DNA from: Maribacter thermophilus
GTDB lineage: Bacteria > Bacteroidota > Bacteroidia > Flavobacteriales > Flavobacteriaceae
Assembly (NCBI RefSeq): GCF_001020565.1
Contig: NZ_LDAS01000001.1
Coordinates: forward strand, 2,814,520 to 2,878,519
Length of the DNA: 64,000 nucleotides
Direction: 5' to 3'
Below are positions 38,148-47,122 of the stretch, one piece after another (position 1 is the stretch's first letter; each line of letters starts with the position of its first letter). The translations under genes were made by a program, and so were the position numbers. Below the pieces are notes generated by a model. That model did not search any database and was not told the origin of the DNA. It was given only the letters and a program-made list of their open reading frames with translations.

Positions 38148-39727
38148 GCAGAACCATACGAATAGGTACCCGCGATAGCGAACTTGCGCTTTGGCAGGCC
38201 AACACGGTTAAAGACCAATTACAATCATTAGGACATAAAGTAACCCTTGTACCGGTAAAATCTACAGGCGACCTTGTTTTGGACAAGCCTCTGTACGAAC
38301 TGGGAATCACCGGCGTTTTTACCAAAACATTGGACATTGCCATGCTAAATGGCGATATAGATATTGCGGTACACTCCATGAAAGATGTGCCTACCGCTCT
38401 ACCCAAAGGAATTGTACAGGCAGCCGTTCTAAAGCGGGCCAATTATATGGACATACTTGCTTTTAAGGACAATGAAGAATTTTTAGGTTCTCCGGAAGGG
38501 GTTATTGCCACAGGCAGTCTTAGAAGAAAAGCACAGTGGCTAAATCGCTACCCGACCCATACCGTGGTAGATTTACGGGGAAATGTTAATAGCCGGTTAG
38601 AAAAATTACAGAATAATGACTGGAACGGGGCCATATTTGCCGCGGCCGGCCTACAACGTATTGGTCTAGAGCCAAAAAACACCATCGGACTTACTTGGAT
38701 GGTTCCTGCGCCTGCCCAAGGAGCGATTATGGTGGTTGCCATGGAACATGATGAAGAGATCAGGGAGATTTGTGCGGAGTTGAACCATAAAGAAACAGAA
38801 CTTTGTACAAAAATTGAACGCGACTTTTTAAGGGAACTGGAAGGTGGATGCTCTGCCCCTATCGGAGCCCTCGCCTATATAGACAAAGAAGAAACAGTAA
38901 ACTTCAAGGGAGTATTATTGACCGTAGATGGCTCTAAGAAACTAGAGGCCACACTCACGGCCCCTGTAGGAAAGCATGATAGGTTGGGTATAGATGCCGC
39001 CAACAGTATTTTGAGCAGGGGCGGAAAACGCTTAATGAACGAACTGCAGGGAGCCGATCTTAAAACGAACATTTTTTCCACCAAAAAACTGACCGAAGAA
39101 CAATTACAGCGTTTTAATATTTCCCTGAAAGTAGATTCTGAGGATTTTATTAAGATCAGCCCCAATAGAATTTCTCCATTGATTCTCAAAAAAGAACTCA
39201 AAAATGTCGTCTTTACCAGTAAGAACGCCGTAGAGAGCCTTTTAACGAATATCAGTGCGGCAGAACTTCAATTTGAGAACATATATTGTGTTGGCCGAAA
39301 AACAAGACGGTTCATACAAAAAAGAATAGGTAAAGTAGCCCATTTTGAAAACAATGCCGCCGATCTGGCAAAATACCTGGTAGAATATCTTGAAGGAACA
39401 GAGGTAACCTATTTTCATGGCAATTTAAGTTTAGAGGAATTACCCTCCGTTTTAGAGGAAAACAATATTACCGTTAACAAGGTAGAGGCCTATCGCACCA
39501 AATTATCTAGCAAGGCGATAGACGAATCGGCAGAAGGAATCATATTTTGTAGCCCTTCTGCCATTGAAAGTTACCTGTTGAAGAACAAACCTCATTCAAT
39601 CGCCTATTGTATCGGTGAAACAACGGCCAACGAAGCCCGTAAACACTTTAATGAGGTAAAAGTTGCTAGAATTCCGGACATGGAAAGTGTCATAGAATTG
39701 GTAAATGAAGATTACAAAGAAAAATGA
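38144..39727 (+). CDS. hemC: Hydroxymethylbilane synthase-uroporphyrinogen III synthase fusion
   Basis: A 527-residue protein, about 210 residues longer than a plain HemC. Residues 1 to about 310 are porphobilinogen deaminase: start [14 protein letters not shown], cofactor-binding Cys at about 236 in [12 protein letters not shown], and conserved Arg in [10 protein letters not shown]. The remainder, about 320-527, has the two-lobed weakly conserved fold of HemD ([52 protein letters not shown]). It would therefore make the tetrapyrrole chain and close it to uroporphyrinogen III. No separate hemD is present nearby, which supports the fusion. Overlaps by 4 bases with both hemA and hemE. Confidence 0.92.
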   Translation: MSRTIRIGTRDSELALWQANTVKDQLQSLGHKVTLVPVKSTGDLVLDKPLYELGITGVFTKTLDIAMLNGDIDIAVHSMKDVPTALPKGIVQAAVLKRANYMDILAFKDNEEFLGSPEGVIATGSLRRKAQWLNRYPTHTVVDLRGNVNSRLEKLQNNDWNGAIFAAAGLQRIGLEPKNTIGLTWMVPAPAQGAIMVVAMEHDEEIREICAELNHKETELCTKIERDFLRELEGGCSAPIGALAYIDKEETVNFKGVLLTVDGSKKLEATLTAPVGKHDRLGIDAANSILSRGGKRLMNELQGADLKTNIFSTKKLTEEQLQRFNISLKVDSEDFIKISPNRISPLILKKELKNVVFTSKNAVESLLTNISAAELQFENIYCVGRKTRRFIQKRIGKVAHFENNAADLAKYLVEYLEGTEVTYFHGNLSLEELPSVLEENNITVNKVEAYRTKLSSKAIDESAEGIIFCSPSAIESYLLKNKPHSIAYCIGETTANEARKHFNEVKVARIPDMESVIELVNEDYKEK

Positions 39728-40755
39728 GCTTAAAGAACGATTTATTTTTGCGTGCCTTAAAGGGCGAAACGGTTGAAAGACCTCCTGTATGGATGATGCG
39801 CCAAGCCGGAAGATACTTGCCGGAATTTATGGAAATCAGAAAAAAATATGATTTTTTTACACGGTGCCAGACCCCAGAACTCGCTTCGGAAATTACCGTA
39901 CAGCCCATTCGAAGGTTCGGTATGGATGCCGCCATTCTTTTCAGCGATATTTTGGTTATCCCACAAGCGATGAACATTGATGTGGAAATGAAACCAAATT
40001 TTGGTCCATATCTACCAAACCCCATACGCACACAAAAAGATTTGGACAGTGTTATAGTGCCCGACATACAAGATACCCTTGGCTATGTCATGGATGCCAT
40101 TACCGCTACCAAAGAGAAATTGGAAGACGAAGTACCGTTAATTGGTTTTGCCGGATCCCCTTGGACCATATTGTGTTACTGCGTACAAGGCCAAGGCAGC
40201 AAAACATTTGACAAGGCAAAAGAATTGTGCTTTACCCAACCCGTGGTAGCTCATCAACTTTTACAAAAAATAACCGATACCACCATTGCTTATTTAAAAG
40301 CAAAGATAAAGGCAGGAGTTGATGCCGTGCAGGTCTTTGACTCATGGGGAGGTATGCTTTCTCCAGTAGATTACAAAGAATTTTCTTGGCAATACATACA
40401 ACAGATCATAGACGCCCTTAAAGAAGAAGCTCCTGTAATTGTCTTCGGAAAAGGCTGTTGGTTTGCTCTTGGTGATATGGCCAAATCGGGGGCGGCCGCC
40501 TTAGGAGTGGATTGGACCTGCTCCGCAAGAAACGCGCGCTACCTTTCTGGAGGCAAGATCACCCTACAAGGAAATTTTGACCCAGCACGTTTACTATCGC
40601 CTCCTTCCGAAATTAAAAAAATGGTCACCCAAATGATCCATGAGTTCGGAAAAGACCAATATATAGTGAACCTTGGCCATGGGATTCTTCCTAACGTACC
40701 CGTAGAAAACGCAAAAGCTTTCATTGATGCAGTAAAGGAGTTTAAACCCTTATAA
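39724..40755 (+). CDS. hemE: Uroporphyrinogen decarboxylase
   Basis: A 343-residue enzyme that converts uroporphyrinogen III to coproporphyrinogen III by removing four carboxyl groups. Diagnostic motifs are [16 protein letters not shown] near residues 20-35, the catalytic Asp in [12 protein letters not shown] (about 73), [16 protein letters not shown] and the C-terminal [19 protein letters not shown]. Length is normal. Its start overlaps the stop of the HemC-HemD fusion gene by 4 bases (ATGA), so translation is coupled. About 300 bases of non-coding DNA follow before the GNAT-hemF group. Confidence 0.96.
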   Translation: MSLKNDLFLRALKGETVERPPVWMMRQAGRYLPEFMEIRKKYDFFTRCQTPELASEITVQPIRRFGMDAAILFSDILVIPQAMNIDVEMKPNFGPYLPNPIRTQKDLDSVIVPDIQDTLGYVMDAITATKEKLEDEVPLIGFAGSPWTILCYCVQGQGSKTFDKAKELCFTQPVVAHQLLQKITDTTIAYLKAKIKAGVDAVQVFDSWGGMLSPVDYKEFSWQYIQQIIDALKEEAPVIVFGKGCWFALGDMAKSGAAALGVDWTCSARNARYLSGGKITLQGNFDPARLLSPPSEIKKMVTQMIHEFGKDQYIVNLGHGILPNVPVENAKAFIDAVKEFKPL

Positions 40756-41053
40756 AAGCACAATTAAGGAAATAGACTGGTGTATGTTACAGTGTGTGTC
40801 TTTACAAACACTATCTTTTTACTTTTTACGGTGTTTATGCCCATATAAATAGTAATTTAGGGAAACCACTCGTTTTGAGTACTCAGGTTTGGTTACAGAA
40901 ATCTAGTCGATTTAAGAAAATGTAATATTAATTATTCTTATGTTTATCGGCAGATTGTGTGTTTGAGCTTCGGCTTACCTATAAAACGCAAAGGCATAAA
41001 GCCTACTATCAAACCTCTTTTAACAATATAAACGAATCTTAGATAGTTGCAGT
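40756..41053. other. Intergenic gap within the heme cluster
   Basis: About 298 bases between hemE and the GNAT gene. I see no credible ORF. The sequence is AT-rich and has no clear terminator stem or -7 element. It presumably ends the hemA-hemE transcript and holds the promoter for the GNAT-hemF-hemB group. Confidence 0.4.
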
Positions 41054-41596
41054 ATGGATTCTTTTGATATAGGAATTTTCGAGATCAACCCTGTTCAAGA
41101 AAAAGATGCTTGGCGCATTTGTGATTTTACCACGGTGAACGCTACACGATTAAAACGGTACTTTCCCAAAACTTTAGAGGCAACCCTCACACCAGAACTT
41201 TCAGCTATTTTTGTAGCCCAAAAGGTAAAGGAATTCGCAGATAAAACCGAATTTCTGTTTGTTGTAAAGAACAAAATCGAAAGAACCGTGGCTGGTTTGG
41301 TATATGTTAAAAGTCTAGATTACGAGAAGCTAGAGGCAGAACTGGCCTATTGTATCGGTTACCAATACGAAGGATTGGGCATTACCACCAAAATAGTACA
41401 ACATTTGACCAATTGGTCTTTTGATAAATTAAAGCTGAACCAACTAAGAATCATTGTTCATAAAACAAACATCGGTAGTGTTCGCATAGCCGAAAAATGT
41501 GGTTACATATGGAAAGAAACCTTGCCCAATGAGCACCAACCACCGCAGGAAGCATTAATGGATATGGAACTATACATTAAAACGAATGAAAGATAA
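41054..41596 (+). CDS. GNAT family N-acetyltransferase, RimJ/RimL type
   Basis: A 180-residue acetyltransferase of the ribosomal-protein/amino-acid type. The acetyl-CoA site is visible as IGYQYEGLGITTKIV (about 114-128), where the usual Q/RxxGxG/A loop is QYEGLG. Next comes the C-terminal LNQLRIIVHKTNIGSVRIAEKCGY, diagnostic of the RimJ/RimL branch. The substrate is unknown. The gene overlaps hemF by 11 bases, an unusually long overlap that couples their translation, but no chemical reason to link an acetyltransferase to coproporphyrinogen oxidation is known to me. Confidence 0.88.
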   Translation: MDSFDIGIFEINPVQEKDAWRICDFTTVNATRLKRYFPKTLEATLTPELSAIFVAQKVKEFADKTEFLFVVKNKIERTVAGLVYVKSLDYEKLEAELAYCIGYQYEGLGITTKIVQHLTNWSFDKLKLNQLRIIVHKTNIGSVRIAEKCGYIWKETLPNEHQPPQEALMDMELYIKTNER

Positions 41597-42488
41597 ATTT
41601 TACGATTATATACAAACCCTACAAGATACCATTACCAATAAATTAGAGGAAATTGACGGTAAAGCCACTTTTCACCAAGATATTTGGAAGAGACCAGAAG
41701 GTGGTGGCGGCAGAACCAGGGTCATAGAAAACGGAAACGTTTTTGAAAAAGGAGGGGTAAACATTTCTGGTGTGCATGGCGAATTGCCCAAAAGTATGCA
41801 GGCCTATTTTGGGGTTGAAGAAGCTGATTTTTTCGCATGCGGACTCAGTTTAGTATTGCATCCGAAGAACCCTATGGTGCCGACCGTACATGCCAACTGG
41901 CGTTATTTTGAAATGTATGGCAAAGACGGTGAAATTATAGACCAATGGTTTGGGGGCGGTCAAGACCTGACCCCTTATTATCTTTTTGAGGAGGATGCCC
42001 TGCATTTTCATACGGTTTGCAAAGACGCCTGTGACAAACACGACCCCACGTTTTACGAAACTTACAAAAAAAGGTGTGACGAATATTTTTGGAACACTCA
42101 CCGCAATGAAGCCAGGGGAGTTGGAGGCTTGTTTTTTGACTACTGCAAGGCTACGCCAGAAATGACCATGCAAAATTGGTACAATTTTGTTACAGAGGTC
42201 GGCAACAGCTTCCTGAACAGTTATATACCTATCGTTATAAAAAGAAAAGACCTTGCCTACACCCAAGAACAAAGAGATTGGCAAGAAATAAGAAGAGGAC
42301 GTTATGTTGAGTTTAACCTCGTACACGACAAGGGCACCTTGTTCGGCCTAAAGACCAACGGACGTATAGAAAGTATTCTAATGAGCCTACCGCCACACGT
42401 TCAATGGCGTTACGACCACCACCCAAAAGAAGGTAGTGAAGAAGAAAAACTACTAAAGGTCTTAAAACAACCTAAAGACTGGGTTTAG
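41586..42488 (+). CDS. hemF: Coproporphyrinogen III oxidase, oxygen-dependent
   Basis: A 300-residue HemF, which uses O2 to convert coproporphyrinogen III to protoporphyrinogen IX. Family motifs are complete: GGGGRTRVIENGNVFEKGGVN, PTVHANWRYFEM, WFGGGQDLTPYYLFEEDALHFH, GVGGLFFDYC and RRGRYVEFNLVHDKGT. Length is normal. Use of the O2-dependent enzyme, with HemJ for the next step, points to aerobic growth; no HemN was seen in the window. It overlaps the GNAT gene by 11 bases at its start and is followed 6 bases later by a 50-residue basic protein. Confidence 0.96.
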   Translation: MKDKFYDYIQTLQDTITNKLEEIDGKATFHQDIWKRPEGGGGRTRVIENGNVFEKGGVNISGVHGELPKSMQAYFGVEEADFFACGLSLVLHPKNPMVPTVHANWRYFEMYGKDGEIIDQWFGGGQDLTPYYLFEEDALHFHTVCKDACDKHDPTFYETYKKRCDEYFWNTHRNEARGVGGLFFDYCKATPEMTMQNWYNFVTEVGNSFLNSYIPIVIKRKDLAYTQEQRDWQEIRRGRYVEFNLVHDKGTLFGLKTNGRIESILMSLPPHVQWRYDHHPKEGSEEEKLLKVLKQPKDWV

Positions 42489-42494
42489 TGGATT

Positions 42495-42647
42495 ATGGGT
42501 AAAAAGGGAAAAGCGAAAAATACGGTCAACAAAGCAAAACACACCAAGCTTGTACAGCAGAAGAAAAACAAACTTCGAAAGGAAGAGGCCTTGCGCAAAG
42601 AACGGCTTAAGGCGATTATGGAAAGGGCCAAGTCAAAGAAATCTTAG
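42495..42647 (+). CDS. Small lysine-rich protein in the heme cluster, 50 aa
   Basis: A short frame that starts 6 bases after hemF and encodes MGKKGKAKNTVNKAKHTKLV followed by further Lys/Arg/Glu-rich helix-like sequence ending RAKSKKS. About 40% of residues are Lys or Arg, and no hydrophobic segment is present. The composition is unlike chance translation of this region, and the spacing suggests it is translated from the hemF message. It resembles small basic proteins that bind nucleic acid or ribosomes, but I recognise no family. It is the only candidate gene in the 360 bases between hemF and hemB. Confidence 0.65.
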   Translation: MGKKGKAKNTVNKAKHTKLVQQKKNKLRKEEALRKERLKAIMERAKSKKS

Positions 42648-42824
42648 CTCAAGCCATAGTGCCCCAGTGTTTTGCATTGCCTATCCGGTTACTAATAATC
42701 TCCTATTTCGAACCTTATGGAACCCATATTTAGGGTATTCCCTCATTTCATGTCCACAAGCCCAAAATACTTTTTAAACATCATAGATTTCAGCGGGAAA
42801 CAAGGAGATTTAACCCACTTGCCT

Positions 42825-42832
42825 TACCTTTG
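42825..42832 (+). promoter_or_regulatory. Candidate -7 element for hemB
   Basis: TACCTTTG fits TAnnTTTG and lies 15 bases before the hemB ATG, after about 180 bases of non-coding DNA. This suggests hemB can be transcribed on its own. No -33 element at normal spacing was clear. Confidence 0.38.
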
Positions 42833-42847
42833 TAAAAAAGAAAAGAC

Positions 42848-43837
42848 ATGTACCCACTTATTAGAAACAGACGGCTTAGAAGCTCACAGGCAATACGCAA
42901 TTTAGTAAGGGAAACGACCCTAACACCAAGCGATTTTTTGGTGCCACTTTTTGTGACCGAAGGCAAAGGGGTAAAGAAAGAGATTCCGTCCATGCCCAAT
43001 TATTTTAATTTGAGTTTGGACCTGTTGGAAAAAGAGGTCAAGGAACTATGGAAAATGGGTCTTTGCTCTGTGCTACTTTTTGCCAAAGTGGAAGAAAACC
43101 TAAAAGACAACAAAGGTACCGAAGCATTAAATCCTGACGGGCTGATGCAACGTGCTATAAAAACGATAAAAAATGCCTGTCCACAGATGTTGGTAATGAC
43201 CGATGTGGCCATGGACCCCTATTCTTCATACGGCCATGATGGTATTATATCGGACGGGGAAATATTGAACGATGAAAGCGTAGAAGTACTTACAGAAATG
43301 AGTTTGTCGCACGCCAAGGCAGGAGCCGATTTTGTAGCTCCAAGCGACATGATGGACGGTCGTATTTTAAGTATCAGAGAGGCATTGGAAGATGAAGGTT
43401 ATACCAATACCGGCATCATGGCCTATAGTGCCAAATACGCCAGTGCGTTTTACGGTCCGTTTAGAGATGCCCTAGATTCTGCCCCTGTAGACATTAAAAA
43501 CGTACCTAAGGACAAAAAGACCTATCAAATGGACTATGCCAACAGGTTGGAAGCCATTAGGGAAACCGAACAGGATATAGATGAAGGCGCCGATATTGTA
43601 ATGGTAAAACCAGGACTTTGTTATCTTGATATTGTCCGAGACCTTAAAAACGAGATAGATGTTCCTATAGCCGTATATCAGGTTTCAGGGGAGTACGCCA
43701 TGGTGAAGGCAGCCGCAGAAAAAGGATGGTTGGACCACGACGCCGTAATGATGGAACAATTGACCGCCATTAAGCGCGCGGGTGCCAGTATTATAGCCAG
43801 CTATTTTGCCAAAGATGCGGTAAAACTATTGGGGTAA
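42848..43837 (+). CDS. hemB: Porphobilinogen synthase (delta-aminolevulinate dehydratase)
   Basis: A 329-residue enzyme that joins two 5-aminolevulinate molecules to porphobilinogen. The two Schiff-base lysines are in YSAKYASAFYGPFRDA and VMVKPGLCYLDI. The metal loop reads DVAMDPYSSYGHDG: the three cysteines of zinc-type enzymes are replaced by Ala/Asp, as in the Mg-dependent plant and Pseudomonas forms. The N-terminal RNRRLRSSQAIRNLVRET arm is normal. It lies at the end of the heme cluster with a promoter-like element of its own; a serine hydrolase gene follows 21 bases later. Confidence 0.96.
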   Translation: MYPLIRNRRLRSSQAIRNLVRETTLTPSDFLVPLFVTEGKGVKKEIPSMPNYFNLSLDLLEKEVKELWKMGLCSVLLFAKVEENLKDNKGTEALNPDGLMQRAIKTIKNACPQMLVMTDVAMDPYSSYGHDGIISDGEILNDESVEVLTEMSLSHAKAGADFVAPSDMMDGRILSIREALEDEGYTNTGIMAYSAKYASAFYGPFRDALDSAPVDIKNVPKDKKTYQMDYANRLEAIRETEQDIDEGADIVMVKPGLCYLDIVRDLKNEIDVPIAVYQVSGEYAMVKAAAEKGWLDHDAVMMEQLTAIKRAGASIIASYFAKDAVKLLG

Positions 43838-43858
43838 TGGCACCCTTTCGACAATTAG

Positions 43859-45187
43859 ATGCTTAAATATTTTTTTATACTATTTGGTTTATTTATAACC
43901 ACCCTTATTGCCCAAGAAGATAAAAAGCAAACATTGGCGCTACCTGTGGGGTCTAGTTTGCAAACATCCTCTTTGGCAGCCTATGAATTGGATTCGGTTG
44001 CCATTTACCACCAAATTGACAGTATTATAACAAATGGTATAAAAAACAAAGCCTTTCCAGGGGCACAAATTTTGGTAGCCAAAGAAGGAAATATCATTTT
44101 TCATGAAGCATATGGCTTTCATACCTATGACAGTGTTCAGCCTGTCGCCTTAAACGATATTTATGATTTGGCCTCTGTCACTAAAATTATGGGTCCGTTA
44201 CCGGCCATTATGAAATTGGTCGATCAAGGCAAATTAGATCTGGACACGCCCTTTAGCTCTTATTGGACTCCTTGGAAACATGAAAAAGACAAAAGAAATA
44301 TCACATTAAGGGAGATTTTGGCGCATCAGGCAGGTCTTGAACCCTACATTGTTTTCTTAAACAAGACCTTAAAAAATAACGGTCGGTTTAAAAATAGATT
44401 TTTACGTTCAAAGCCAAACAAAAGATTTAAAAATGAAGCATTTGAAGGTATTTATGTAAAAAATAACTTCAATAAAAAAATGTACCGGATTATAAACCGT
44501 TCTGCCGTTTCGGCTGAAAAGAAATACAAATATTCGGGGCTTACCTTCTTGATTTTTCCGGAATTGATTGCACAGCTTACAGGCGTACCTTACGAACAAT
44601 ATATCGAAGAAGAATTTTACAAACCACTTGGTATGAAAACTTTTGGTTTCCTACCCAACAGGCATAATTTTTTAAATAAGATTGTTCCGACCGAAATGGA
44701 CACTTTATTCAGACACCGCCTGACCCAAGGTTGGGTGCATGATGAAAATGCATCTTTATTGGGAGGCATATCTGGCAACGCAGGGCTTTTTGGTACCGCA
44801 AACGACTTGGCCATTATGATGCAAATGTTCTTGCAAAAGGGAATCTATGCCGGAAAGCGTTACATCTCCGAAAAAATCATAAACGAATTCATACGTGTAC
44901 AATATCCTCAAAACGATAATAGAAGGGGCCTAGGTTTCGACAAACCGCTATTAGATAATGCCAAATTAAGTCTAGACACGTCTTACCCTGCACCTGAAGT
45001 TAGTCCGGAAAGTTTTGGTCATAGTGGTTTTACGGGCACCTTTGTGTGGGCCGACCCAAAAAACCAATTGGTATATATATTTCTTTCCAATAGGGTATAC
45101 CCTACCCGCGACCATAGAAACCTTTACGACCTGCATATACGCTCTGCCGTTCAACAAGTCTTTTATCGTGCTTTCGAAAAACAATAA
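43859..45187 (+). CDS. Exported serine hydrolase, beta-lactamase family
   Basis: A 442-residue exported protein of the class C beta-lactamase/DD-peptidase-like family. The signal peptide is MLKYFFILFGLFITTLIAQE. The catalytic SxxK motif is SVTK in DLASVTKIMGPLPAIMKL (about 106-109). The tyrosine motif appears as YSG in KKYKYSGLTFLIFPEL (about 225) and the third motif as HSGFTGTFVW (about 381). Such proteins may be D-amino peptidases, esterases or transpeptidase relatives. It starts 21 bases after hemB and so may be co-transcribed with the heme genes; no functional link is visible. Confidence 0.88.
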   Translation: MLKYFFILFGLFITTLIAQEDKKQTLALPVGSSLQTSSLAAYELDSVAIYHQIDSIITNGIKNKAFPGAQILVAKEGNIIFHEAYGFHTYDSVQPVALNDIYDLASVTKIMGPLPAIMKLVDQGKLDLDTPFSSYWTPWKHEKDKRNITLREILAHQAGLEPYIVFLNKTLKNNGRFKNRFLRSKPNKRFKNEAFEGIYVKNNFNKKMYRIINRSAVSAEKKYKYSGLTFLIFPELIAQLTGVPYEQYIEEEFYKPLGMKTFGFLPNRHNFLNKIVPTEMDTLFRHRLTQGWVHDENASLLGGISGNAGLFGTANDLAIMMQMFLQKGIYAGKRYISEKIINEFIRVQYPQNDNRRGLGFDKPLLDNAKLSLDTSYPAPEVSPESFGHSGFTGTFVWADPKNQLVYIFLSNRVYPTRDHRNLYDLHIRSAVQQVFYRAFEKQ

Positions 45188-45269
45188 TAGTTAATAACAT
45201 GTACCGCCATCTATAAATAAATGGTGCAAATCGATTAATTTGGTATCTTAGTCTATTCAAAATACAACT

Positions 45270-46403
45270 ATGGGATTACTTATATTTTATGCCCTAATTT
45301 CCATCTTCTTTTCGTTCCTGTGTTCCATTTTGGAAGCTGTTCTGTTGAGCATTAATCCAACATTCGTGACCGTTAAGAAGAGAGAGGGTAAATCTTATGC
45401 CAATACATTAGAAGAGTTAAAAAACGACGTAGACAAGCCTCTAATAGCTATTCTGACCCTAAATACCATTGCCCATACCGTTGGTGCCATTTTGGTCGGG
45501 GTACAGGCAAAAGTAGCCTATAGCGAGCTTTATGGCACTACCCAAAGAACGGTATTGGGCATACAGTTCACAGAAGACCTTATGGTGGGTGTCGTTTCGA
45601 CCATTATGACGATCTTGATTTTGGTGGCCTCGGAAATAATTCCAAAGACAATAGGTGCCACCTATTGGAGACAATTGGCCAATTTTACCGCCAAAGCCCT
45701 TAAAATAATGGTCTTGGGTTTAAAATACACAGGGCTTTTGTGGCTTTTGCAACTGTTCACCAAACTGGTGGGCGGTAAAGGCCATCACGGTAGCGTTCTA
45801 AGTAGGGAAGATTTTACCGCCATGACAGATATGGCACACGAAGAAGGTGTTTTCGAAAAATCGGAATCCACCATTATCAAAAACCTATTAAGATTCGACG
45901 AAGTTCTGGTCAAGGACGTTATGACCCCCAGGGCGGTTGTAAAAATAGCATCGGCCGACAAATCTATTCAGACCTTTTTTGAAGAGAACCCAAAACTACG
46001 TTTTTCCAGAATTCCTATTTACAAAGATAAGATCGATAATATCATAGGGTTTGTCTTAAAGGACAATGTCTATGAGGAAATCATTAATAATAACGGGGAT
46101 ATGCCCTTAGAAGAAATAAAAAGGGACATTCTGATTACCCGTAGAAGCACGCCCATACCCCAACTATTTGATACCCTAGTGGCCAAACGTGAACATATTG
46201 CCTTGGTCGTGGACGAATATGGATCGGTAAGTGGTCTGGTTACCATGGAAGATGTTATAGAAACCTTATTGGGTCTAGAAATCATGGACGAAAGCGACAA
46301 TGTAGCCGATTTACAGCTCTTGGCGCGCAAGAACTGGGAAAATAGGGCCCAACGGTCGGGCGTCATCGAAAAGAAAGAGCAAACGCCCCCAAAACAAGAA
46401 TAA
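45270..46403 (+). CDS. CNNM/CorC-type transporter-associated membrane protein with CBS pair
   Basis: A 377-residue protein of the CNNM/DUF21-CBS (hemolysin C/CorC) family. Residues 1 to about 180 hold three or four membrane segments with the family phrase FSFLCSILEAVLLSINPTF and ASEIIPKTIGATYW. Two CBS domains follow (about 205-330; VKDVMTPRAVVKI, RIPIYKDKIDNIIGFV, IALVVDEYGSVSGLVTMEDVIETLLG). The usual C-terminal transporter-associated domain is absent, so it is a short form. Family members are linked to Mg2+ or other cation efflux. The ogt gene starts 9 bases downstream. Confidence 0.88.
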   Translation: MGLLIFYALISIFFSFLCSILEAVLLSINPTFVTVKKREGKSYANTLEELKNDVDKPLIAILTLNTIAHTVGAILVGVQAKVAYSELYGTTQRTVLGIQFTEDLMVGVVSTIMTILILVASEIIPKTIGATYWRQLANFTAKALKIMVLGLKYTGLLWLLQLFTKLVGGKGHHGSVLSREDFTAMTDMAHEEGVFEKSESTIIKNLLRFDEVLVKDVMTPRAVVKIASADKSIQTFFEENPKLRFSRIPIYKDKIDNIIGFVLKDNVYEEIINNNGDMPLEEIKRDILITRRSTPIPQLFDTLVAKREHIALVVDEYGSVSGLVTMEDVIETLLGLEIMDESDNVADLQLLARKNWENRAQRSGVIEKKEQTPPKQE

Positions 46404-46412
46404 ACACGTTGT

Positions 46413-46886
46413 ATGGAATCTGCTGTAATACGATCTCCCCTAGGCTACACCAAATTGCAGGGTGACGAACATGGCCTTACCTCCATTACCGTACTGGACT
46501 CGGAAGAAAAAATTACAGATGTGATACCTACGGTACTGGAAGATGCTGTGTACCAACTAAACGAGTATTTTGAGGGAACCAGAAAAGAGTTTGACCTGGA
46601 CTTAAACCCCGATGGAACAGATTTTCAAAAACGTGTATGGAATGCACTCTCCAGTATACCTTTCGGAAAGACCGTTTCTTATTTGGAGCTTTCCAAAACA
46701 TTGGGAGATGTAAAAGCCATTAGGGCCGTTGCCGCTGCAAACGGAAAAAATCCGTTATGGATCGTTGTCCCCTGCCATAGAGTCATTGGAAGCGATGGTT
46801 CCTTAACGGGTTATGCCGGTGGCCTGCACCGCAAAAAATGGTTGCTGGATCATGAAAACCCGGTAAAACAACAATCTTTGTTCTAA
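46413..46886 (+). CDS. ogt: Methylated-DNA--protein-cysteine methyltransferase
   Basis: A 157-residue DNA-repair protein that moves O6-alkyl groups from guanine to its own cysteine. The active site is IVVPCHRVIGSDGSLTGYAGG (about 124-143), with acceptor Cys in PCHRV. The DNA-binding helix-turn-helix segment precedes it (FQKRVWNALSSIPFGKTVSY). It is a short one-domain form without an Ada regulatory half. It lies 9 bases after the CNNM gene, so it is probably transcribed with it. Two hairpin-forming repeats follow in the downstream gap. Confidence 0.93.
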   Translation: MESAVIRSPLGYTKLQGDEHGLTSITVLDSEEKITDVIPTVLEDAVYQLNEYFEGTRKEFDLDLNPDGTDFQKRVWNALSSIPFGKTVSYLELSKTLGDVKAIRAVAAANGKNPLWIVVPCHRVIGSDGSLTGYAGGLHRKKWLLDHENPVKQQSLF

Positions 46887-46897
46887 GCCAACAAACC

Positions 46898-47040
46898 ATA
46901 CGGTCGGTTCTTTTGTAAAAAACCCACCTTTTACCTATTTAATAGACAAATCGGCGAGTTTTAACGTCCGTTAAACTAGACTTTAGATGCCATTATAAGA
47001 TTAATCATCCTATAAAACCGACCGATGGGTCGGTTCTGCG
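46898..47040. repeat. Hairpin-forming repeats downstream of ogt
   Basis: In the 236-base gap after ogt, AACCGACC (47016-47023) and GGTCGGTT (47028-47035) form an 8-bp stem with a 4-base loop. A further copy of GGTCGGTTCT lies at about 46900-46909. Between them AGTTTTAACG (46957-46966) pairs with CGTTAAACT (46969-46977) with one bulged base. No T run follows directly. Role unknown: terminators, a leader RNA or protein sites. Confidence 0.5.
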
Positions 47041-47122
47041 ATTTTTGACGGACAAACCATCTTCTTTGCATAAATTGGATTTTATATATTAAATTGAGGA
47101 ACGAGAAATCCAACAAAACAAC

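Noticed and set aside
40756..41053. 22-codon frame (MLQCVSLQTLSFYFLRCLC) in the gap after hemE
   Set aside because: Too short, Cys-rich and without start context or neighbours; most likely chance.
41850..42326. 158-codon open frame on the minus strand
   Set aside because: It lies wholly antisense to hemF, whose motifs are complete; the translation is not protein-like.
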